Position numbers and translations under genes: made by a program
The notes under the pieces: model-generated
Databases searched by the model: none
What the model was told of the DNA's origin: nothing
The model's input: only the letters and a program-made list of their open reading frames with translations
In this document: one piece after another, positions 54,354 through 63,189 of the stretch
Numbering within the stretch: position 1 is the first letter of the stretch
How the letters are laid out: every line of letters begins with the position of its first letter
Source: Acidimicrobiia bacterium
GTDB taxonomy: Bacteria > Actinomycetota > Acidimicrobiia > Acidimicrobiales > AC-14
Assembly: GCA_023265025.1 (NCBI GenBank)
Contig: JAHFUP010000006.1
Span: 48,581-112,580, forward strand
Reading direction: 5' to 3'
DNA length: 64,000 nucleotides

Positions 54354-56402
54354 GTGCCCGAGCGCCGGCCCCGGACCCAGGAGCTCCGGGTCCACGGTGT
54401 CGGGGGATCCCACGGGCCCCGCATGCTCGGGTTCGACTCCCCGCACGACGTCGTGATCGTGGGCGAGGGGATCGGCGGCACCGCGGTCCTGGCCCGGCGC
54501 GGCGATCCCTCCGTCGAGAGCTACGACTGGGGCGACCTCACGTCGGGCACCGGATCCAAGCCGTTCTGGGTCTTCCTCCTGCCGTTCACCCTCATCAACC
54601 TGGCCGGCTGGATGCACCCGCCCGAAGGCAGTGCGCCGGGGTGGGTGATCGGCGCCATCCGCAAGCTGGTCCACGTCCTCTCCGCGCTCCTGACCGCCAC
54701 CTACGTCTTCACGTTCGGGATCATCCTCGTCGACCTCACGGCCTGGCAGTGGTCCCGCCGGCTCGCGGCAAAGGAGGGTGCGTCCGTTGCGCTGGCACTC
54801 GCCACGGAGCAGAAGGTCGGCGTCGTGCTCGGCCTGCTCGCCCTGCTGGGCGTGGTAGTGGCCCTCGTGTACACCGCCGGGGCCTCGCAGCTGGCGTTCG
54901 AGAAACAGAAGCTTTCATCGCTCCAGGGCATGGGCCGCCCGGAGGGCGAGCCGTGGGGCGTCACGGAACGGCTGGATTCCCAGGGCTTCTTCTTCCACCC
55001 GAAGGCGGCGCGCATCCGGTTCCGCATCCACCTGGCCGTCGCCGGCGCCTGTTACGTCATGGTCGTCGCCCTGGTCATCTACCGGGCATTCATCGATCCG
55101 GGCGAGCCCCTCCGGAAAACCCTGGCCATCGGCGACCTCCAGAGCGTCGTCAGCGGCCTGGCCTACCTGGGTGTGATGGCTCTCTGGGCCACGTCGCTTT
55201 TCGCCAAGCGCAAGCCCGGTGAGCGGTGGACCCGGTCGGGACCGGCGATCGCGGCCACCCTGGGCTTCGGGCTCGTCAACGCGGTCGTGTCCGGGACGAT
55301 CCTCCTCCTGATCAAGCAGCTCAACAACTGGCCGAACCGGCCGCGCACCGCACCGCTGCTGACTGGCGGTCCCGAGGTCAATCTGGTCGACGTCTGGGGC
55401 GGGCTGGCCGTCGGCTTCGCGGTGGCCGCCCTTGCCCTGGGCGTCGTGGTGATCTTCTTCCCCCGGGCGAGGATCGACGACATCACCGACGATCGCACCT
55501 CGGGCCCGGGCTGTCGGATCGACGGGCTGCCGGCGTCGTTGCGGAAGTCGGTGACCCGCTCCCGGTACTTCTCGATCCTCGCCCGCCACGGCGGCCTGAT
55601 CGCCTTCCTGATCGCCTTCTCGATCTACGTGTTCGGCGTCGTGTCCGTGTCCGTCCGGGTCCACTGGACGTGGTTCCCCGGCCTCGACCCGCCGGGGAAC
55701 ACCAACTCCTTGCTCTACCAGGCCGGCGCCTACGCGCTGCCGGCGCTGGCCCTGCTCGTCGTCCAGCTCGTCCGCAAGGGCCGCAAGGGTGCCCGCACGT
55801 TCGCGTCCACCCTCTGGGACGTCTTCACGTTCTGGCCCCGCCGGTTCTCGCCGCTGGCGGTTCGCCCGTACTCGGAGCGGGCCGTCCCCGAGCTCCAGGG
55901 CCGCATCCTCCACCACACGAGGGACCGGGAGGAGCCGTGCCCGCTGGTGCTCGGCGTCCACAGTCAAGGGTCGGTGCTGGCCTTCGCCGCCCTCTCCCCC
56001 ATGACCGCCGAGCAGCTCCAGCGCGTCGCCCTCATGACCTACGGCTGCCCGGTCTCGACCATCTACTCGATGTTCTTCCCCGCCTATTTCGGGCCGGAGC
56101 AGGTAGCCGCGTTGCGCGACAAGCTGGCGCAGTTGCCCGAGGGGCTCACCGGCTGGCGGAACTTCTACCGCCTGACCGACCCGATCGGCGGTCCGGTGTT
56201 CCCGCTCACCTCGACGCCGGAGCTCGACACCCGGGTCGACGACCCGTTCCGGGGGCCGGCGACCGACATCGGCGACGGCACGCCACCCCTGGAGCGCGAC
56301 GCCCCGCCGTGGGTCCGGGTCGCCGGCCACTCGCACTACATGCAGGAGCCGGCGCTGAAGGAGTGGGTGACGAAGGTCAGGCGGGCGCTGGACCCCGCGT
56401 GA
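54354..56402 (+). CDS. Large membrane protein with lipase-like hydrolase domain
   Basis: The 682-residue protein opens with LRVHGVGGSHGPRML, like an oxyanion-hole segment of alpha/beta hydrolases. About 8-9 membrane helices (residues 70-490) follow, then a C-terminal soluble part with VHSQGSVLAFAAL (GxSxG-like, Ser537) and a likely catalytic His in AGHSHYMQ (659-661). The hydrolase fold seems to be interrupted by, or wrapped around, the membrane domain. A lipid or ester substrate is possible. GTG 54354 follows TAACGT by 6 nt. I know no characterised homologue. Confidence 0.72.
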   Translation: MPERRPRTQELRVHGVGGSHGPRMLGFDSPHDVVIVGEGIGGTAVLARRGDPSVESYDWGDLTSGTGSKPFWVFLLPFTLINLAGWMHPPEGSAPGWVIGAIRKLVHVLSALLTATYVFTFGIILVDLTAWQWSRRLAAKEGASVALALATEQKVGVVLGLLALLGVVVALVYTAGASQLAFEKQKLSSLQGMGRPEGEPWGVTERLDSQGFFFHPKAARIRFRIHLAVAGACYVMVVALVIYRAFIDPGEPLRKTLAIGDLQSVVSGLAYLGVMALWATSLFAKRKPGERWTRSGPAIAATLGFGLVNAVVSGTILLLIKQLNNWPNRPRTAPLLTGGPEVNLVDVWGGLAVGFAVAALALGVVVIFFPRARIDDITDDRTSGPGCRIDGLPASLRKSVTRSRYFSILARHGGLIAFLIAFSIYVFGVVSVSVRVHWTWFPGLDPPGNTNSLLYQAGAYALPALALLVVQLVRKGRKGARTFASTLWDVFTFWPRRFSPLAVRPYSERAVPELQGRILHHTRDREEPCPLVLGVHSQGSVLAFAALSPMTAEQLQRVALMTYGCPVSTIYSMFFPAYFGPEQVAALRDKLAQLPEGLTGWRNFYRLTDPIGGPVFPLTSTPELDTRVDDPFRGPATDIGDGTPPLERDAPPWVRVAGHSHYMQEPALKEWVTKVRRALDPA

Positions 56403-56421
56403 CCGGCCCGGGAGGCCGGTC
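56401..56421 (+). terminator. Hairpin after the membrane hydrolase gene
   Basis: GACCGGCC and GGCCGGTC form a perfect 8-bp stem around CGGGA immediately at the stop codon. There is no T-run. Confidence 0.45.
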
Positions 56422-56423
56422 GG

Positions 56424-57452
56424 TCAAGCATTCACGGGTCCACGCTCCCGCCGGGAGTGTGGACCCGTGACGACGAAGCACCGGTCGGCAAGGGTGCCGA
56501 AGGAGTACGACGGGTAAAGGCCGCCGAACATGGCCCGGGTGCGGTCGGTCCAGTCGAGGGCCTCGGGCGTGGAGATGCGGTGCACGACCTGCATCACACC
56601 GCCCTCGTAGATCCGGTACTCGGCCCAGACGCCGGGATAGTCCTTGGTGGCACCCACCTCGGTCCAGGGGACGTCGCCCGTCGCCGGCAGCCGGCGCACG
56701 AGGTTCCGGTGGGTGTGGCCGGCGAAGTAGCCGGCCAGCGCCGGCCGGCGGGCGAAGAGCTCCAACAGGCGGTCGGAGTCGTCGCTGTCGATGCCGGCGG
56801 TGAACGACGTGTGGTCAAACAGTGGGTGGTGGCCGAACACGAGGACCGGGGTCCGGTCGAACTCGTCGGCGGCCAGGTCGTCGAGCCACGCCCCCTGCTC
56901 CTCGGTGACCCGGCCGCCGGTCTGGCCGGGGATCGCAGTGTCGAGCAGGGCCAGGCGGGCGCCAGCCACCTTGACCAGCTCGGTCGCGGGTCGGGGCGCG
57001 AGATGGGAATGCGGGCTGACGTCGTGGTTCCCGTTGGTCCAGTGGAGGCGGTCGCCGAACGACCCGCCGAAGATGTCGAGAAACGTCACCCATTCCCCCG
57101 GCGCGCCCCGCGCCGTGAGGTCGCCCTTGACGACGAGCACATCGACGCCGGCGGCGGCGATCTCGGTGGCCGCGCCCCGGGCCATGGTTTCGGGGTACGG
57201 CGCCTCGCCGGGTTCCGACCGCAGCGGCGGGCCGAGGTCCACGCCGTCGTAGCGGCCGCACTCAGTCTCGCCGATGTGGACGTCGCTGACGGTCGCCACC
57301 GTCGCCAGCCGCTCCCCCGCCGGCGTCGCGAGCGTCCGGAACGTCATCCCCTCGACGGTGTGCTCCCGGCCCGGTCGCAGGCCATCGACCCGCACGACCC
57401 GGGAACCGTCGTGGAGAATGGCCTCGGTGTCGGTGACGGTGGTCAGCTCCAC
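56424..57452 (-). CDS. Metallophosphoesterase (calcineurin-like)
   Basis: The 342-residue phosphoesterase has the full metal-binding set: SDVHIGE, VKGDLTARG, TNGNHDVS, FGHHPLFDH and AGHTHRN. These enzymes hydrolyse phosphomono- or diesters with two metal ions; the substrate is unknown. GTG 57452 overlaps the accE stop by 10 nt, so the ORF-track N-terminus is a shadow of accE. The last 13 or so codons lie within a 39-nt palindrome, so the C-terminus may have been reshaped by that element. Confidence 0.84.
   Translation of the reverse strand: MELTTVTDTEAILHDGSRVVRVDGLRPGREHTVEGMTFRTLATPAGERLATVATVSDVHIGETECGRYDGVDLGPPLRSEPGEAPYPETMARGAATEIAAAGVDVLVVKGDLTARGAPGEWVTFLDIFGGSFGDRLHWTNGNHDVSPHSHLAPRPATELVKVAGARLALLDTAIPGQTGGRVTEEQGAWLDDLAADEFDRTPVLVFGHHPLFDHTSFTAGIDSDDSDRLLELFARRPALAGYFAGHTHRNLVRRLPATGDVPWTEVGATKDYPGVWAEYRIYEGGVMQVVHRISTPEALDWTDRTRAMFGGLYPSYSFGTLADRCFVVTGPHSRRERGPVNA
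56432..56470. repeat. Inverted repeat inside the 3' end of the phosphoesterase gene
   Basis: Arms of 19 nt (56432-56450 and 56452-56470, beginning TCACGGGTCCACGCTCCCG) pair with one G-T around a single C. The element is translated as GPHSRRERGP near the end of the phosphoesterase. Confidence 0.7.
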
Positions 57453-57610
57453 CGGTGGTTCGCCGGGCGCTCCCACGTCCGCCCCGCCTGCCTCCACCGG
57501 CTGGGAGGGTCGTCGGGGAGGGACTCGTCGTCCTCCGCGGCCTGCCACTCGGCGGCCAGGGCAACGGCGATGGCCAGCACCTCCGGCGGGACTTCACTAG
57601 AGAGGGACAT
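57443..57610 (-). CDS. accE: Acyl-CoA carboxylase epsilon subunit (absent from ORF track)
   Basis: A 55-residue ORF begins at ATG 57610 inside the accD 3' end (14-nt overlap) and stops at 57443. It reads PPEVLAIAVALAAEWQ, then SRWRQAGRTWERP, the pattern of the small epsilon subunit of actinobacterial propionyl/acetyl-CoA carboxylases (a helix followed by a basic Trp-rich tail). Epsilon subunits raise carboxylase activity by bridging the alpha and beta chains. Position directly after accD supports the call. Confidence 0.85.
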   Translation of the reverse strand: MSLSSEVPPEVLAIAVALAAEWQAAEDDESLPDDPPSRWRQAGRTWERPANHRWS

Positions 57611-59141
57611 TGCCGTGCTTCCGTGACCGGACCTCGGGCCGCTTGGACCGCAGCATGGCCAGACCCTTGATAAGCACCGGCCGGGTGAGCGCCGGCTCGA
57701 TGACGTCGTCGACGTAGCCCCGCTCGGCGGCGATCCAGGGGTTGGCGTGGTGCTCGACGTAACCGGCCACGAGCTCGGCCCGCACCGACGCCGGGTCGTC
57801 GGCCTCGGCCAGCTCCCGCCGGTGCAGGATCTCGACCGCCCCCTGGGGGCCCATGACCGCCAGCTCGGCCGAGGGCCAGGCGTACGCCAGGTCGGCGCCG
57901 ATGGCCTTGGAGTTCATGACCACGTAGGCGCCGCCGTAGGCCTTCCGGGTCACGACCTGGATGCGGGGGACGGTGGCCTCGCACAGGGCGTAGAGGAGCT
58001 TGGCGCCGTGGCGGATGATGCCGCCGTACTCCTGGTCGGTGCCCGGCAGGAAGCCCGGGACGTCGACGAAGCTCACGAGCGGGATGTTGAAGGCGTCGCA
58101 GGTGCGCACGAATCGGGCCGCCTTCTCGGACGAGTCGATGTCGAGCACGCCGGCGAGCACCTTGGGCTGGTTGGCGATGATCCCGATGACGTGGCCATCG
58201 AGGCGAGCCAGGCCGCAGACCATGTTCCCGGCCCAGCGGGGCGCGTACTGGAAGAGATAACCGTCGTCGACCACGGCGGCGATCAGCTCGGTCATGTCGT
58301 AGGACTGGTCGGTCCGGTCGGGAAGGATCTCCGACAGCTCGGGCGACTCGCGGGCCGGGTCGTCCTTCGGGGCCGCCCAGGGGGCCGGCTCGCCGTTGTT
58401 GGACGGCAGGAACGAGAGGAGCTTGCGCACGTCACCCAGGCAGACGTGGTCGTTCTCGGCCACGAAGTGGGCCACGCCGGAGCGGGTGGCGTGGGCGATC
58501 GCGCCGCCCAAGTCCTGCAGGCTCACGTCCTCGCCGGTCTCGGCCTTCACGACGTCGGGCCCGGTGATGAACATGTACGAGGTGTCCTGCACCATGAAGA
58601 CGAAGTCCGTGAGCGCCGGGCTGTAGACCGCGCCGCCGGCGCACGGGCCCATGATCACGCTGATCTGGGGGATCACCCCGGAGGAGTGGGCGTTGCGCCG
58701 GAAGATGCCGCCGTAGGAGTCGAGGGCGACGACGCCCTCCTGGATGCGGGCGCCGGCGCCGTCGTTGATGCCGATGAACGGAGCGCCGACCTGGTCGGCC
58801 ATGTCCATGACCTTGTGGATCTTCTCGGCGAAGACCTCGCCCAGGCTGCCGCCGAAGACGGTGAAGTCCTGGCTGAAGACGAAGACCTGGCGGCCTTCGA
58901 CCGTGCCCCACCCGGTGATGACCCCGTCGGTGTACGGGCGGTTGCCGGCGACACTGGGCTCATTCGACCGGTGGCGGGCCAGCAGGTCGAGCTCGACGAA
59001 GCTGCCCGGGTCGAGCAGCTCCTCGACGCGCTCGCGCGCCGTCATCTTGCCGCGGGCGTGCTGGCGGTCGACGGCGTCGGTCGAGCCGGCGTGGATCGCC
59101 TCGTCCTTGCGGGCCCGGAGGTCTTTCAGGCGGGGATCCAT
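57597..59141 (-). CDS. Acyl-CoA carboxylase beta subunit (AccD/PccB)
   Basis: The 514-residue carboxyltransferase subunit passes carboxyl from biotin to acetyl- or propionyl-CoA, supplying malonyl- or methylmalonyl-CoA. Core blocks are FGGSLGEVFAEKIHKVMDMA, GINDGAGARIQEGV, GPCAGGAVYSPALTDF, DVPGFLPGTDQEYGGIIRHGAK and TRKAYGGAYVVMNSK. Length is normal. Acyl chain preference cannot be fixed by eye. The biotinylated alpha subunit is not in the window; epsilon (accE) follows. A TAACCT box lies 9 nt before ATG 59141. Confidence 0.94.
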   Translation of the reverse strand: MDPRLKDLRARKDEAIHAGSTDAVDRQHARGKMTARERVEELLDPGSFVELDLLARHRSNEPSVAGNRPYTDGVITGWGTVEGRQVFVFSQDFTVFGGSLGEVFAEKIHKVMDMADQVGAPFIGINDGAGARIQEGVVALDSYGGIFRRNAHSSGVIPQISVIMGPCAGGAVYSPALTDFVFMVQDTSYMFITGPDVVKAETGEDVSLQDLGGAIAHATRSGVAHFVAENDHVCLGDVRKLLSFLPSNNGEPAPWAAPKDDPARESPELSEILPDRTDQSYDMTELIAAVVDDGYLFQYAPRWAGNMVCGLARLDGHVIGIIANQPKVLAGVLDIDSSEKAARFVRTCDAFNIPLVSFVDVPGFLPGTDQEYGGIIRHGAKLLYALCEATVPRIQVVTRKAYGGAYVVMNSKAIGADLAYAWPSAELAVMGPQGAVEILHRRELAEADDPASVRAELVAGYVEHHANPWIAAERGYVDDVIEPALTRPVLIKGLAMLRSKRPEVRSRKHGNVPL

Positions 59142-59153
59142 GCTGCGACGAGG

Positions 59154-60029
59154 TTACCGGGGGTGGTCGAGGGCGGCGATCCGGTCCATGAACCGCCAGG
59201 CCCGGAGGCGGGTGACCATCTCCTCCAGACCCTCGCCCGGGCCCTTCCACCTGATGTCCTCGACGGCGGTCATCACCTTGGCCTCGCTGCGCAGCGTGGC
59301 CAGGTCGCGGAACAGCAGGGCGAGGTCGCGCTGGGTGTTCAGCGCCGCCGACAGCCGGGCCGCGCCCCGCACCTCGACGTCCCACCGGAAGTGGTGCTCG
59401 GGGATCTCCTCGATGTGGAAGTACTTGGCCAGCACCGCGCTGGCCGACGTCTTCCCCCAGCCTGGGAGGCCCGGGAACCCGTCGGCGGAGTCGCCCACCA
59501 GGCCCAGCCAGTCCGGGATGGACTCGGGCATCACGCCGTACTTCGCCTTCACGCCGTCCTCGTCGGTGAAGACCTTGGCCCGGCGGTCGAACTGCACGAC
59601 CCGGGTGCCCAGGACCATCTGGGCCAGGTCCTTGTCGGGCGTCATGATGATCACCTGCTCGACCTCCGAGTCGGCCGCCGCCGTCGCCGCCGCCGAGGCC
59701 AGCGCGTCGTCGGCCTCCAGCTCCACCATCGGGAAGACGGTGACGCCGAGGGTGCCGAGCGCCTCCTCCAGCAGCGGGAACTGGGCCAGCAGCTCCTCGG
59801 GCACGCCGGCGCTCGACTTGTACCCCGGCCACATGTCGTTGCGGAACGACTCGATCACGTGGTCGGTCGCCACGCCCAGGTGCGTCACCCCCTCCTCCAG
59901 CAGCTGCAGGACGCTCCACATCACGCCGCGCGTGGCCGCCACCTCGTCTTCGGGGTCGCGGTCGCCCTTGGGCACGCCGAAGTGGTGGCGGAACAGCTCG
60001 TATGTGCCGTCGAGCAGGTGGACCTTCAC
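59154..60029 (-). CDS. 5'-3' exonuclease / flap endonuclease (Pol I N-domain type)
   Basis: The 291-residue protein resembles the 5' nuclease domain of DNA polymerase I: HLLDGTYELFRHHFG, the acidic metal-site segment ELEADDALASAAA, IMTPDKDLAQMV and GLVGDSADGFPGLPGWGKTSA (helix-hairpin-helix). Such stand-alone enzymes remove RNA primers or flaps. GTG 60029 follows TAGCTT by 7 nt; the longer ORF overlaps the divergent gene. Confidence 0.88.
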   Translation of the reverse strand: MKVHLLDGTYELFRHHFGVPKGDRDPEDEVAATRGVMWSVLQLLEEGVTHLGVATDHVIESFRNDMWPGYKSSAGVPEELLAQFPLLEEALGTLGVTVFPMVELEADDALASAAATAAADSEVEQVIIMTPDKDLAQMVLGTRVVQFDRRAKVFTDEDGVKAKYGVMPESIPDWLGLVGDSADGFPGLPGWGKTSASAVLAKYFHIEEIPEHHFRWDVEVRGAARLSAALNTQRDLALLFRDLATLRSEAKVMTAVEDIRWKGPGEGLEEMVTRLRAWRFMDRIAALDHPR

Positions 60030-60036
60030 GGCATGC

Positions 60037-60042
60037 AAGCTA
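60037..60042 (-). promoter_or_regulatory. Leaderless -10 box for the exonuclease
   Basis: TAGCTT lies 7 nt before GTG 60029 on the minus strand, 6 nt from the divergent TAGGCT box. Confidence 0.4.
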
Positions 60043-60048
60043 GTTCCG

Positions 60049-60054
60049 TAGGCT
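60049..60054 (+). promoter_or_regulatory. Leaderless -10 box for the lipoprotein
   Basis: TAGGCT lies 6 nt before ATG 60061. Confidence 0.45.
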
Positions 60055-60060
60055 CTGCCC

Positions 60061-60756
60061 ATGGCCCTGCGCTGGCGATGGATGGTGACGGTCCTCGTCC
60101 TCACGCTGGGCGCCTGTGGCGGTGGGGGTGGCACCGACGACGACGCCCTCGGGCCGGCGCCGGCCGGCGGCAAGGTCGGGGACACGGCGACCGCCCGGAC
60201 GATCGTCCTGCAACAGGCCGACATGCCGGCGGCCTGGCGGGCCGCCGCCCACACCGAGACGCCGCTGGAGAAGACCCGGGCGAAGGAGCTGTCCCTCTGC
60301 CTGGGCCGGCCCGACCCCGAGACCATCCGCAGTGCCATCGTCTACGGGCCCGACCTCAGCCTCGGTCAGACGCAGGTGTCGTCCATCGCCACTGTCCTCA
60401 ACACCAAAGAGGACGCCCTTGCCGACTTGGCCGCCGTGCGGGGCCCGAAGTACGGCCCCTGCCTCGTACCCGTCTTCCGGGACGACCTCAAACGCCAGGC
60501 GCCCGACGCCCGCGTCGAGAACGTCGCCTCGGAGCCCCTTCCGGTGGAGAGCTTCGGTGACGGCGCCGTCGGCATCCGCCTGACCGCCGACCTGGTCTAC
60601 GCCGACCATACCGACCACCTTTTCGCCGACCTCGTCTACATCTCCAAGGACCGCTCGACGGTGAGCGCCACCTTCTTCTCCTTCGTCCAGCCCTTCTCGG
60701 CCACCCTCGAGCAGTCGCTCGTGTCGAGGATGGGCAACCGCGTCGCCACCGCCTGA
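60061..60756 (+). CDS. Putative lipoprotein, DUF2510-neighbour-like fold
   Basis: The 231-residue protein has a lipobox (TVLVLTLGACGGG, lipidated Cys near 19). The extracytoplasmic domain starts TIVLQQADMPAAW with conserved Cys in LSLCLGRPDPE and YGPCLVPVF. The pattern (short lead-in with DxP, Cys-x-GR-P, Cys-P) resembles the C-terminal domain of the DUF2510 protein at 14787, so the two may share a fold. Function unknown. Confidence 0.68.
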   Translation: MALRWRWMVTVLVLTLGACGGGGGTDDDALGPAPAGGKVGDTATARTIVLQQADMPAAWRAAAHTETPLEKTRAKELSLCLGRPDPETIRSAIVYGPDLSLGQTQVSSIATVLNTKEDALADLAAVRGPKYGPCLVPVFRDDLKRQAPDARVENVASEPLPVESFGDGAVGIRLTADLVYADHTDHLFADLVYISKDRSTVSATFFSFVQPFSATLEQSLVSRMGNRVATA

Positions 60757-60827
60757 GCGCGTCCCCATCTCAGCCGGCCGCCGTTCGGTAGCCTCGCTGC
60801 GGGGCACGACGGAGGGGGGCGGTTTCG

Positions 60828-61523
60828 GTGGACGACCGGACGTTCGACCGGGTGGGAGCGGTGGCGGCTGCCGCCGTTGCGGTGCTGTCGGTGTTCTACG
60901 CCATCGCCTATCTGGGCATCACGCCGGCGGAGCAACGGACGGCTGATGTCGACGACTTCTACCGCTCGTACCTCGCCGACCCCGCCGGCGCCCGGATCGC
61001 CTCGACCTGCCTGCTCCTGTCGGGGCTGGCCGTCGGCACGACGGTCGTGGCCCTCGCCCGGCGACTGGCTCGACGCGCTCCTGCCGCGCTCGCGTGGGCG
61101 TCGACCGCCGGCGTGGTCGCCGGGCTGGCCACCGCGGCCCACGCCCTCACCACTCTGATCGGGACCGACAAGCTGGCGAGGAAGTACGAATCCGGCGACG
61201 CCGCCACGCGCGCCGCGGTGGCCATCGCCCACGCCACGCCGTCCGAGGTAGACCCCCGGGGCCTGGCCACGTTCTGTGTCGCCGGCCTGGTCGCCCTCGT
61301 GCTCGGCATGGCCGCACGGGCCGAGCGGCCCCGCCTCGGCCTCGTCGGCATGATCCTCGGGGTCGACATGGTCCTGCTGTTCACCGCCACCGCGGTGGGC
61401 GTCGGACCGCTGGTCCTGCTGACGGGCGGCCTGGCGTCGGTCGTCCTCGGCCCGATCTGGTGGGTCTCCGTCGCCCGCCTGCTGTGGGCGGACGACGCCC
61501 CCCCTCAGATCGCCGGCGCCTGA
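60828..61523 (+). CDS. Six-helix membrane protein of unknown function
   Basis: The 231-residue protein has about six membrane helices (near 10-28, 55-77, 86-107, 145-165, 173-190, 195-218). An extracytoplasmic loop DDFYRSYLADPAGAR sits between the first two. GGAGGGGG lies about 7 nt before GTG 60828. Resembles many uncharacterised actinobacterial DUF4386-like proteins, but I cannot assign it. Its end overlaps the DUF4349 gene by 19 nt. Confidence 0.65.
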   Translation: MDDRTFDRVGAVAAAAVAVLSVFYAIAYLGITPAEQRTADVDDFYRSYLADPAGARIASTCLLLSGLAVGTTVVALARRLARRAPAALAWASTAGVVAGLATAAHALTTLIGTDKLARKYESGDAATRAAVAIAHATPSEVDPRGLATFCVAGLVALVLGMAARAERPRLGLVGMILGVDMVLLFTATAVGVGPLVLLTGGLASVVLGPIWWVSVARLLWADDAPPQIAGA

Positions 61524-62512
61524 ACGACAGGCCGCCGCCGGCGCATCACCCGCGAGGCGCCCCACCCGAGCAACGCCAGGACGGCGATGGGGACGAGGTA
61601 GCCGACCACGACGATCATCCCGCCGACCACCGCCACCATTCCGTCGACCGCCTCACCGAAGCTGTCGGCCAGCGACGGGTCGTCGGTCACGGGACGGACG
61701 ACGCCGAGCGCGCCCGGCTCGAACAGCGACACCTGCAACGTGGCCAGACTGGTCGACTGCTCCAGGTTGGCCTTCTGGGCCTTCAGCTGCTCGATCTGCT
61801 GGCGGACGCTGAACAGGCTGTTCTGCACCTGGAGCACCTCGCCGACACCCTTGGCCTGACCGACCAGCACCCGGAGCGCGTCCTCCTGGGCCTGCAGGCT
61901 GACGAGGCGGGCGTCGTAGTCGACGAGTTGGCCGCTCACGTCCTCGCCCCGTATGGACTGCGCCTCGATCTCGCCCAGCCCGCTCAGACCCTGGCGGACA
62001 GCGTCGAACCGGTCCGAAGGGACGCGCACCGTCAGCTGCCCGGCGCGGGCTTCGTTGTTCGACGCCGTGGTCGACGACGACACGAACCCGCCGTTGGCCG
62101 CGGCCAGCGCCGCCACCCGGTCGAACGCCGCCGAGAACCCGCCCTTGGCCACCTTGACCTGGACGTCGGCCGTACGGACGACCCGGGGGGCGCCCACGAC
62201 CACCGCCGATCCACCGCTATCCGGTGCGGTCGCGGCGCCGCCGGTGCCGCCGCCGGCCGATCCGGTCGCCACGCTGGAGCCGCCGGCGGCTGCGCCGCCC
62301 GAGCCGACAATCACCGACGGGGCGATCTCCGCCTTGCCGGTGAAGCCGGGCGCCGACACCGAGTCTTGGGCCACGGTCGCCAGCTCGTCGCCACCGCCGC
62401 CACCGACGGAGCCACCGCCGAGACCGGCCTGCAGCGCGCCGGCACCGACCAGGGCGACGATCGCCAGCGCCGCCACCAACCAACCCCTGCGCCCCGGCAC
62501 GGACCCTCGCAT
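61505..62512 (-). CDS. DUF4349 membrane protein
   Basis: The 335-residue protein has an N-terminal membrane helix (about 11-30) and a Gly/Ser/Ala-rich linker. The DUF4349 domain (about 110-290) reads RVVRTADVQVKV, GGFVSSSTTASN, RVPSDRFDAVRQGLSGLGEIEAQSIRGEDVSGQLVDYDARL, followed by a coiled coil (SLFSVRQQIEQLKAQKANLEQ). A C-terminal helix and basic tail complete it. An envelope role is likely but unknown. GAGGAGG lies 8 nt before ATG 62512. Confidence 0.84.
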   Translation of the reverse strand: MRGSVPGRRGWLVAALAIVALVGAGALQAGLGGGSVGGGGGDELATVAQDSVSAPGFTGKAEIAPSVIVGSGGAAAGGSSVATGSAGGGTGGAATAPDSGGSAVVVGAPRVVRTADVQVKVAKGGFSAAFDRVAALAAANGGFVSSSTTASNNEARAGQLTVRVPSDRFDAVRQGLSGLGEIEAQSIRGEDVSGQLVDYDARLVSLQAQEDALRVLVGQAKGVGEVLQVQNSLFSVRQQIEQLKAQKANLEQSTSLATLQVSLFEPGALGVVRPVTDDPSLADSFGEAVDGMVAVVGGMIVVVGYLVPIAVLALLGWGASRVMRRRRPVVQAPAI

Positions 62513-62582
62513 CAGACCGACCTCCTCGTCCTGTGCACATGGGACGTCCGCCGGCAGCACTCCGGTTCCCGGTCCTGGTCCG

Positions 62583-63182
62583 TCAGCCCTCCACGTCCCG
62601 CCGGCCCTCCAGCGCCCGGCCCAGCGTCAGCTCGTCGGCGTACTCCAGGTCGCCGCCCACGGGAAGGCCGCTGGCGATGCGGGTGGTCCGGATGCCGAGG
62701 GGCTTGAGCAGGCGGGCCAGGTACATGGCCGTCGCCTCACCCTCGATGTTGGGGTTCGTGCAGAGGATGACCTCGACGATCTCCTCGTGGCCCAGCCGGG
62801 TCAGCAGCTCGCGGACCCGGATCTGGTCGGGGCCGATGCCATCCAGCGGACTGATCGCCCCCTGGAGCACGTGGTAGCGGCCCTTGAACTCGCCCGTCTT
62901 CTCGACGGCGACCACGTCGCGCGGCTCCTCGACGATGCAGAGGACGGTGGCGTCGCGGCGGCCGTCGAGACAGATGCCGCACTCCTCGCCCTCGCAGACG
63001 TTGAAGCAACGCCGGCAGAACGACACCTTCTCCTTGGCCTCGGTGATCGACCGGGCCAGGCGGAAGGCGTCCTCGTCGGGCAGCTTCAGCAGGTGGAAGG
63101 CGATGCGCTGGGCCGACTTGGGCCCCACGCCGGGCAGTCGACCGAGCTCGTCGATCAGGCTCTGGACCGGCGGGGCGTACAC
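62583..63182 (-). CDS. recR: Recombination protein RecR
   Basis: The 199-residue protein helps load RecA in RecFOR gap repair. It has a helix-hairpin-helix ([18 protein letters not shown]), a C4 zinc finger (CRRC at 56-59, CGIC at 68-71) and a Toprim domain ([35 protein letters not shown]). GTG 63182 gives the normal length; the ORF track overextends into ybaB. It forms the classic dnaX-ybaB-recR operon. Confidence 0.95.
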   Translation of the reverse strand: MYAPPVQSLIDELGRLPGVGPKSAQRIAFHLLKLPDEDAFRLARSITEAKEKVSFCRRCFNVCEGEECGICLDGRRDATVLCIVEEPRDVVAVEKTGEFKGRYHVLQGAISPLDGIGPDQIRVRELLTRLGHEEIVEVILCTNPNIEGEATAMYLARLLKPLGIRTTRIASGLPVGGDLEYADELTLGRALEGRRDVEG

Positions 63183-63189
63183 CCGGGGG

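Noticed and set aside
57747-60560. 937-residue plus-strand ORF and similar very long ORFs (2218-4410, 8450-9859, 41949-44447, 4885-6381)
   Set aside because: They lie antisense to well-supported genes, are dominated by Arg, Gly, Asp, His and Ala and carry no domain motif. Such frames stay open by chance at high GC.
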